Positions 56,799 through 64,000 of a DNA stretch of 64,000 nt are shown here, piece by piece (the stretch's first letter is position 1; every line of letters begins with the position of its first letter). The translations under genes were made by a program, and so were the position numbers. The stretch is from Linum tenue (taxonomy: Eukaryota; Streptophyta; Magnoliopsida; Malpighiales; Linaceae), in assembly GCA_946122785.1 (NCBI GenBank), contig CAMGYJ010000005.1, forward strand, positions 38,244,002-38,308,001. The letters are read 5' to 3'. Under the pieces are notes generated by a model. The model saw nothing but the letters and a program-made list of their open reading frames with translations. It did no database searches and was not told the DNA's origin.

Positions 56799-58110
56799 TG
56801 TGAGCTTTTGGACAAATCCTTGGCTTGCCGATGGCATCATCCTTGCTGACCATATACAGAGTGATGGTAGTGGGATCAGATGGGAGGCTTCGGTGGCGGA
56901 GCTAACTTTGGGTGATGGTGAGTGGAGATGGAATGACATTGAGCCACATCTGCCTAATGACTTAATTATGCTTATTGCAGGTAGGGACACCCTGGATCCA
57001 GAATTGGGAGAGGACATTACTGCTTTGGGTGTGGAAGCGTATGGTTGCTTTCGCCTCAAATCAGCTTATCATGTGGTTGCGGATTGGTTAAGAAATGAGG
57101 ATGAGGAGGTGGCAGATGGGTACAACAGGCTGATATGGAAAGACTTATGGCAATGGAATGGTCTCAATTGGATCACATATTTCTTATGGTTGGCTGCCCA
57201 TGACCGGTTGCTTACAAACGTGGAAAGGAAACAGAGGAAGCTCACTACGGAGGACGACTGCTTCTTCTGTAATTCGGGTCCAGAGACGGTAGAACACGTG
57301 ATACGGCGGTGCCCTAGGCCACGCAGGTATGGCAAGCTCTTGGATTGATGCATAGTCAATTAACTGTGGCTCTCCCTTTTGCAGATTGGTTGAAGCAAAA
57401 GTTGTGTGCAGAAGAAGATGATTTGCTGGTGGGCATTGTAGCGTGGTACCTATGGAAGCACAGGAATGAGTCCATCTTTTAGAAGAAACCTTTCGATGTG
57501 CTGGTTTTATCACAAAGAATTCGTAGTTGGACTAGAACTATAAGGCAAGCTTAGGAATGTGACATGCAGACTAAAGATATGGCAGGAGTTAAGGTGAGGC
57601 ATGACCTATTTTGGCCGTCGCCGCCGGAAGGGTGGGTGATTTTACAGACTGATGGATCAGTCCGACAACCTGGTTCTATGGCGGCAACTGGCGGACTTAT
57701 AAGGGATCATCTCGGGTGTTGTTTGGCTACCTTCACCGCAATCTAGGCGCTTGTACAATCACTCAGGCTGAGATCAAAGGGGTCATCGAGGGTCTAAAAA
57801 TTGCTTGAGATCAAGGCTGTAAGAAAGTAAAAGTTGGTCTCGATTCAACAGAGGCTTTACAGCTCCTCACTGCTACTCATCAGGATGATCAAAGGTATTA
57901 TAAGCTCACCCAACAATTTAGGAAGCTTCTCGATCGTGAATGAGAAGTCCAGCTTACACATGTCTACATGGAATGCAACAAAGTGGCTGACTACCACGCC
58001 AATTGTGGCCATGATCATCGCATAGGCATTCATAGATTTAATTTTTCTGATTCAGGTCTTTCTTTCTGGATCATGTATGACGCTATGGGCATTGCCCAAT
58101 CTCAATTAAT
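56799..58110 (+). pseudogene. LINE 3' part: zinc-binding RT tail and RNase H, broken
   Basis: It starts mid-protein at FWTNPWLADGIILADHI, then FRLKSAYHV, a WKDLWQWNGLNWITYFLWLA stretch and the zf-RVT Cys/His cluster CFFCNSGPETVEHVIRRCP (about 57270-57330). After breaks comes an RNase H domain (VILQTDGSVR near 57640, then AEIKGVIEGLKIA and THVYMECNKVADYHANCGHD in other frames). The orientation and domain order fit as the missing 3' part of the LINE at 51247-54138, with the RT domain deleted between them. Confidence 0.85.
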
Positions 58111-58690
58111 ATAACGTGCCAGGGGTGCCCTTTTAGAGCCCCATTTTCTACCCAAAAAAGGGAAAGTATATCTCTCTCCTCTAAATCCATGTCAAAGTGT
58201 CAGCCCAAAAAAAAGGCATGGAGCAGAATTACCTTTTTGCCCTCTCATTTTTTTGTTGAAAATAATTCTGGGCTCTTAAATGATAATGAGATGGATGATG
58301 GGATATTGGATTTTGTATTGGATTTGCATTATAGGATTTTGTACCCTATCATTTATAACTTTTCGTAGGAAAAATTATTTAGCTGCTATATAAATGATTT
58401 AAAGGCTAATATAATGGTTGAGATTGCTTCTTCAATTAATATTTTTTTTATATAACCATCTGGAACTTTATTAAGTAGTAATGTGGGTAATTGACATGTC
58501 TATCCTCAATTGAGGTACAAAGAAAATTAGAGGCTTAGATGCCCATACTTCTTCTTCTTCTATCCATCCACACATAATATGGGTCATCTGGTGGGCCGCC
58601 TTATTTTTCTCTGCATAGGCCCAATCGGTCTTTCATTTCTGTTTGCCACCTCCAAGAGCTCTTTGAAACGATCTCCAAACTCTGCCTTCT
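58111..58690. other. Intergenic, no gene recognised
   Basis: This is AT-rich sequence between two LINE remnants facing each other. No tail or target duplication could be assigned. Confidence 0.4.
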
Positions 58691-59640
58691 CTATTTCCTT
58701 CTACTTTGACTGAGAGATTGTGAACAAGCAATCTGGATCCAGTACACATTCCCTTATGCCCCATCTTTCCATCATCTCCAAACTATATCCAATCTCCAAA
58801 GTCTCTGCCATTGCTGGTGCCCATTGAACTCTCGTTCTTTTGACCGCCGCCCCACAGAACCCTCCTTGCATGTCGCGAATCACCATACCCCAACCAGTTC
58901 CTTGATCCTTCAAAACAGCTGCATCGAAATTGATCTTGTAGGGCGCCGTCACCGAAGGATCCCTTTATCTCGAATTCCTCTTTTTTCTTCTTGTTCCACT
59001 GCCGACTATTCCGTTCTTCCCAGATAAACCATAGGGCCACAAGAAACTCACCAAACTTCTCGTCGGGTTATGATTCCTAGGGCTGTTCCATGATACACAG
59101 GTAAGTTCTTCACCATTTGAGAACAGATTGCTTAGTCTTATAAGTTGCCAAATGCTTGTCACCCAAGCACAATTCCTGAAAATATGCTCATGTGTTTCAA
59201 TTAATCCACAGAACGGACACTCGTCACAACCTTTTTGAATTCGGTCCACCACATTCTTCCCCGTTGGGAGGAAATTGTTTACCCATCCCCATCCGAATAC
59301 CTTCACTTTTGGAGGGATATGAATTTTCCAGAATCTTGACCAGTTCACAGGGATATAAACCTCTTCCTCCTGCTCATTCTGTTTGATTCTCCATTCCTCA
59401 TAGGCAGATCTCACTGTGTAGCTTCCATTCCTCTCAAGACTCCACAAACTCTTTCACCTTGGGCGGGTTGTCTTGGGATTGGGGTTTTGAGGATGTAATT
59501 TTTGTCCATAGGATTGCAGGAGATCAGTGCGCCAAGATCGAGTGCCATGATCAATCAGCTCTGAGACTGAGGTGCTTCCATTTATAGACTTAAGCGGCGA
59601 TGTAATTTGGCGAAAGTAGTCTATCGCCTCCAACAAGCAA
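58691..59640 (-). pseudogene. Second LINE fragment: zf-RVT and RNase H
   Basis: Read leftwards it has VSELIDHGTRSWRTDLLQSY (59560), LWSLERNGSYTVRSAYEEWR (59440), the zinc cluster CDECPFCGLIETHEHIFRNC (59200), and then MALWFIWEERNSRQWNKKKK. Then comes an RNase H start YKINFDAAVLKDQGTGWGMV and IRDMQGGF (58930), ending in EIGYSLEMMERWGI. Frame changes separate the pieces. It is a 5'-truncated L1-type insertion in the opposite orientation to the neighbouring LINE. Confidence 0.82.
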
Positions 59641-59699
59641 GGGTAAGTTGAAGGTGTGTCATCAGGTCGACCCATTGTCAGTAGCTATAAACCGGTTGC

Positions 59700-59880
59700 C
59701 TCAAGCGGTAAACCACTTGATTGAAGAGGTAGACCATTTTCTTGAAAAGTGGTCAACCACTTTCTTGAAAAGTGGTCGACCACCTAGTTGCAGAGGTAGA
59801 CGATTTGGTGAATGTGGTAGACCATTTTCTTAGAAAGTGATCGACCACTTAACAGAATAGGTCGACCATATTCTCTAAGT
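59700..59880. repeat. GTGGTCGACCAC-type short repeat
   Basis: Repeated TTTCTTGAAAAGTGGTCGAC and GGTAGACCATTTTCTT words occur in about five diverged units. Confidence 0.6.
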
Positions 59881-60537
59881 TTCGGTGACTTACTAGCAAG
59901 TGAACATAAGCATACTCTAAAATCTATATTTACAGGACAATTTTAAATGAAATAGTTCAATATAATTTCATTTTATTATATTTAAAAAAATAAACAAATT
60001 TTATTTCTAGAACACGACATCTCAAACGCCTGCTCACAAATATTATAATGAGCAGCGTGTGAGGGACTCTTTCATAAACAAGTTTACTAGCAAGCATGCT
60101 GGGAACGTAAGGGATTGTTTTGTGGGATTGAATATCTGAACCTTCCAGAGAAGGAGAAGGACAGAAGAAAGTCAGCAAGCGACACGTCCATATTTCCATT
60201 AACGCAATCGTCGGAGAAGGTGAGCCAGAAATGGCGGGAGAGTACGCGCTTCCGGTTTTTAGTTTGTCAATTAGAATTTAGAATAGACATTTCAGATCGA
60301 ATCTCTATGTGGGTCCTTAATTTTCATCAAAAGTCCATTCTTTTTCATTTCTTTCCACTAGTCGTTGGCGTTGCATTACCAACCTAAGAGAGACGGACCA
60401 CCGTACCGGCCACCGGGCCTTCCCCGGAGCCTGAGATTTTGCTAGCGTGATTATAAACTAGCTAGCTTTACATATGTATCACTCTCCACGAGTAAAATCC
60501 AATGGTTTAGAAATCATATTGGACCCATGAATTTTAC
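59881..60537. other. Intergenic, no gene recognised
   Basis: A coding-like stretch at 60110-60300 (LPEKEKDRRKSASDTS) is too short to assign. The remainder is AT-rich. Confidence 0.35.
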
Positions 60538-61186
60538 ATAGGGGTGTCCTCTTTTAAAAAATTAATTAATAAAAAAATCGTAAATAAGAAAATTACCATA
60601 CTCATATATGTTAAAAAAAGTTCATAATGTGTTTTCATATTCAGAAATAATTGTAGAATACACTTGGTGTCTACAGTGTCAAAAGAAATTATCTCTATAT
60701 ATCCTACTAAACAATCATTCACGAACTGATCGCCTATTCGATTTGTAAACTTATTTTTTATGTAATCCAAAGTTGAAAAACTCTTTCAACACTTGTCGTA
60801 CAACAATAAAATCAATACAGATTAAGGGTAGCTTGAAATTAGTTTATTAATTGTTAGGTTTTGAAAATAATTAGAGATAGGGAATGACATTTTACTATTA
60901 CACAGTGTTCAAAATCGAACAACAAATGAGTTGTAGCTTAATGGAAATTATGTTTATCAATAATAATAGTGTTCTATATTTGAATTACCTAACCTACTAC
61001 TTATATTTCCATACACACATTTAAAAAATGACAGTAGGACAATCATTTTTTCAAATTTCAGAGGTGTCCCTCACTGTCAATTATAAATTTTTTTCATACG
61101 TAAATTACTACCGAGTGTTGGATAATCGTTTTTCCAAATTTTAGGAGTGTCCCGGGACACCCCAAAACATCTTGAGTCCGCCCCTG
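60538..61186 (-). mobile_element. hAT (Tip100-like) element, internally deleted
   Basis: The right end complement reads CAGGGGCGGACTCAAGAT, the terminal motif of Tip100-type hAT elements. The left edge is near GGGGTGTCC at 60541. The interior keeps only the end of a transposase on the minus strand, then AT-rich sequence. Confidence 0.6.
60570..60770 (-). pseudogene. hAT transposase C-terminal fragment
   Basis: The minus strand encodes KNKFTNRIGDQFVNDCLVGY, then IEIISFDTVDTKCILQLFLN and MKTHYEL. RNRMGD.F.NDCLV.YIE..IF..ID....I..F.MK is the usual end of zinc-finger MYM-type-1-like (Tip100) hAT transposases. The dimerisation and catalytic parts are gone. Confidence 0.7.
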
Positions 61187-61380
61187 ACCATACCCTATTA
61201 CCAGTTCTGACTAGGAATGTCAAGTACAGGATAGCAAAAGGTTTGTGACTTTAAAGGCATGAAATGGTTTAACTACGATTAAGCCACAGTTATATTACAG
61301 AATAGCTTATCATTGAATTTTCCAGTACAAGATTTGTATGATTTCGTAATCTTTGGTAAAATCAGTTGCCAAGAACAGAG

Positions 61381-61409
61381 GATATATATATATATATATA
61401 TATATATAT
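61381..61409. repeat. TA microsatellite
   Basis: An uninterrupted (TA)n run, with a shorter TA run at 61689-61698 on the other side of the adjacent MITE. Confidence 0.9.
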
Positions 61410-61688
61410 GGGTCAGACTGGTGTACGTCAGGCGTATACTATACGTCAGGTACTACTAGTGAGATATCTCTATCTAGACCATGAATTAAATCGAGTTTGG
61501 GGTATGATACTATACCCTAATCTCTAATGGATAAACCCCAGGCACCGATTTTCTAAACCCCAGCCCAAAGTATGATTTAATGAAAAACAAAAATTGACCG
61601 TTGAGATCGGTAGGAGCTCATCTAATTACATCTAACGGCTAGAACACCTGACGTATACTATACGCCTGGCGTACACCAGTCATCACCA
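61410..61688. mobile_element. MITE with about 40-bp inverted ends
   Basis: The left end has CTGGTGTACGTCAGGCGTAT then ACTATACGTCAGGT. The complement of the right end has CTGGTGTACGCCAGGCGTAT then AGTATACGTCAGGT. TA repeats flank both sides, consistent with a TA target, but this hides any duplication. It is non-coding. Confidence 0.8.
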
Positions 61689-61984
61689 TATATATATATT
61701 CAACTAAAAATCCATAAAGTTAAATTTAAGAAGAAAGAGTAATAATAAAATTAGAAAGTATCACATTTTATCAAAGTGCTATGCAAAATTTATTATTTTT
61801 ATAAATCTTAGAGTAATAACAAAGAGTTTATGGCGAAATTGGGTACATGGGAGAAAAATACCTTGTGAATAGTATACCGGAACTTAAAATATTTACTGTT
61901 TTTTTGTAACAATTGAAGAGTAATAATAATAATAATATCAATTTTATTGCTTTGATCCTATTTACCTTTTCCATTACTCAATTC

Positions 61985-62685
61985 TAGGGATGGCAACAAA
62001 ACCCGAACCCCTGGGTACCCACCCGATCCAACCCGGTCAACGCGGGTAAAATTGTGTTGACGGGTTTTGGGCCGGGGTTGGGTTTAAACCCGTTCACTAT
62101 TCACCGGGTTGGGTTGGGTTTGGGTTTAGGTAAACCCGGCCCGTGGGTACCCGCCCACTCATATAATTAATTTTTTCGGTATATTTAATATTCTAAACAA
62201 CTAATCTTATTTATATTTGTGGAGACATGTCTAATTTTTTCTTTTTAATTGTGTAGAATTAAGTTGATGTTATGGAGTGGAGAGTAAAGAAACTTAATTG
62301 AAAGGAAGAAGTTTTCAATTAAACATGTTATTTATGGGTAATTTGTGATTTGCTTCAATTTTCTTAAGTTTTCTAGATTGGTGTTGAACAATTTGTATAG
62401 TTAATTTGTGATTTGCTTGAATTTTCTAATTTGGTGTTTTATATATGGATAATTTGTATTGAGAGATTGATATTTGACTTTAATTTTGATAAGAACTTGT
62501 AATTGTAAATTTTTTACGACAAACCCCGTGGGTACCCATGAACCCGCAGATACCCAACGGGTTGGGTTGGGTTTGAATTTTTCAAACCCAGTGGGTTTTA
62601 CCCCGGATTTTTTTCAAAGATAAACCCATGAGTTTGGGTTTGGGTTTGGCAAAACCCGACCCAACCCGACCCATTGCCATCCCTA
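61985..62685. mobile_element. hAT-like MITE with 8-bp target duplication
   Basis: CTCAATTC flanks it exactly at 61977-61984 and 62686-62693. The termini TAGGGATGGCAA and TTGCCATCCCTA are perfect inverted repeats. The subterminal parts are GGGTTGGGTTTGGGTTT and AACCCGACCCAACCCG arrays. The AT-rich core has no coding frame. Confidence 0.92.
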
Positions 62686-63102
62686 CTCAATTCCAATAGT
62701 TATAAGTAAAATGTAACAATTGTCAAGAAATTATTCATTACTCTAGTCTCCACCTACGTCCATGACCATCGTATTAAGCGAACCCACCTCCACCTCCCAT
62801 AGCCTAATTGTCCTCACTGTGTCCCTACCGAAATGACTTCCTTCTCAGCTCCTCCACTTTGCCTTTGCTTGGTTTTGTCTTCCCGTGGGGCCGTGGCTGA
62901 TCCATAGCTACCTAGCTAGGAAGCGGACAATTTGTCAATTTCTCGTCTCGTCTTCCTTTCACTTTTTAAACTTCGCCATATCCCATCAATCATTTCTCAT
63001 TTCATTTCCCTAGCTTGTGACGAATTCCCGAGCCGCCTACACCTAATCTAATTAGCTCTTACTACGGTCTATAGTTATAGTACTTGAACCCGCTCCACAA
63101 CT

Positions 63103-63567
63103 ATGCTGCAAGACAAGCGTCCGAGCCCGCGCTCCTTCCTCACTCCTCCTCCGACGTCGTCCTCAGCGGCCAAGCGGCTGAAGCCCGACGCCGCCCTGAG
63201 CAGGGACAGGAAAGACAAGCAGCTGGGAGAGAAGATCGTGGCTCTGCAGCAGTTGGTCTCTCCCTACGGCAAGACCGACACGGCGTCGGTTCTCCAGGAA
63301 GCCATGGACTACATCTCCTTCCTTCACGACCAGCTTAAGGTGCTAAGCGCTCCCTATCTCCTCTCCGCCGCCTCCGCCGCCGCCGGTCCGGGTCTGCGAG
63401 GCAGAGGGCTCTGTCTTGTTCCGGTGGCCGCCACGGCTGCTATTGATCGCACCAATGGGGCGGACCTCTGGGCTCCCACCAAGACGGCGCCGTCTGCTTC
63501 TCCCAGGATCGAGAAGCTACCGCAGCAGCAGCCGCCTATTTCAGCCTATCATTTTTTAGGCCGATAG
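63103..63567 (+). CDS. Atypical bHLH transcription factor (bHLH153-like)
   Basis: An intact single-exon frame of 154 residues starts [20 protein letters not shown]. Residues about 20-82 hold the bHLH region. A weak basic stretch is followed by [20 protein letters not shown] (helix 1), [20 protein letters not shown] (loop and helix 2), then [12 protein letters not shown]. The GKTDTASVL and FLH.Q.KVLS.PYL words are typical of the plant subgroup containing bHLH153, bHLH110 and bHLH123-like proteins. [13 protein letters not shown] motif and NGADLWAP follow near residues 100-125, also as in that subgroup. The basic region lacks the His-Glu-Arg pattern needed for E-box contact, so it may dimerise without ordinary E-box binding. 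It is expected in the nucleus. Codons are GC-rich, unlike the flanks. A second, different frame at 63084 is a shadow. Confidence 0.88.
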   Translation: MLQDKRPSPRSFLTPPPTSSSAAKRLKPDAALSRDRKDKQLGEKIVALQQLVSPYGKTDTASVLQEAMDYISFLHDQLKVLSAPYLLSAASAAAGPGLRGRGLCLVPVAATAAIDRTNGADLWAPTKTAPSASPRIEKLPQQQPPISAYHFLGR

Positions 63568-64000
63568 AGAAGCTAGCTAGCCGTGCATTTTGGGTGCGAC
63601 GAGGTTCGTTGATTGTAACTAGTTTTGCAAAGCACAAGTTTATGTGAAACTTCAAACCAAGTTAAGGCTGGACTCTTTTGGCAGACAGAAATTATGAAGT
63701 CATATTAATGGCCATGGGAGAGAATAAACAAATGTTATTCGGCATCGTCCTCATATGCTTTAGGTAACCACACTACCTACCTCTAGCTAGTTATCTGCTA
63801 CTTGCTCTGCTTCCTGGATTATGCGCATTTGGTTCCGGTGGTGGTGGCTGCTTCTACGCGCATGCATGCTTTCATGTGTTGTGCTGCTATCCATTTTTAG
63901 TCCTCGCGGTTAAACCAGATTGGCCATACGTTCGATTGGTGCAGCATTAGAAATTTTATGGAGAGGTGTTCTCTTCTCTCATAAAAAAAAACTTGCTAGT
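63568..64000. other. Downstream of the bHLH gene, nothing assigned
   Basis: This includes the presumed 3' untranslated region. I see no clear polyadenylation signal and no further gene before the window ends. Confidence 0.4.

Noticed and set aside
63084..63338. Alternative frame overlapping the bHLH start
   Set aside because: It has no domain, while the overlapping frame holds a clear bHLH.

Overview
This is nuclear DNA from a flowering plant, probably a eudicot. It has plant-specific gene families (bHLH, AP2/ERF, O-methyltransferase, cyclic nucleotide-gated channel, GBF-interacting protein), T-rich introns with GT...AG borders, and many plant transposons. The window is gene-poor and dominated by nested transposons. 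I see no tRNA, rRNA, CRISPR or bacterial-type operon. The species cannot be named from what I can see.

Layout. 1-6 kb: two related LTRs in opposite orientation flank a Copia LTR remnant and a truncated MuDR-type transposase. 6-10 kb: AT-rich repeats and a truncated hAT-like MITE, with no gene. 10.3-13.1 kb: a TIR element holds a Pack-MULE that carries an HMG-box gene fragment and long minisatellites. 13.6-15.6 kb: a retroposed sequence with a poly(A) tail and a 15-bp target duplication. 15.9-24.9 kb: a minus-strand O-methyltransferase gene destroyed by a MULE-like element in exon 1 and a 6.7-kb Copia element in a later exon. That Copia 5' LTR is itself split by a second Pack-MULE carrying part of an AP2/ERF gene. 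25-33 kb: an LTR remnant, two CACTA ends with GCGACGAA/TTCGTCGC repeats, a LINE-like 3' end, a gag-protease-only Copia, a TIR element and a cyclic nucleotide-gated channel fragment. 33.5-36.6 kb: a decayed Copia. 36.6-44.6 kb: two copies of a segment, each with a two-exon gene for a small secreted cysteine-rich peptide, separated by a Gypsy-type remnant and an unidentified 3' exon. 44.6-48.9 kb: a CACTA element carrying several exons of a GBF-interacting-protein-1-like gene. 48.9-51 kb: foldback and palindrome-rich repeats with a hAT MITE. 51.2-58.1 kb: a LINE split by a deletion-derivative Copia. 58.7-59.7 kb: a second, inverted LINE fragment. 60.5-62.7 kb: a hAT/Tip100 remnant and two clean MITEs. 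63.1-63.6 kb: an intact bHLH gene.

The likely functional genes are the two cysteine-rich peptide genes (36918-37811 and 43228-44230, both minus) and the bHLH gene (63103-63567, plus). Everything else with coding similarity is broken or captured. The most notable theme is repeated capture of host gene pieces by DNA transposons (HMG-box, AP2/ERF and GIP1-like, possibly also the channel fragment), with target-site duplications that fix the borders of three of them.
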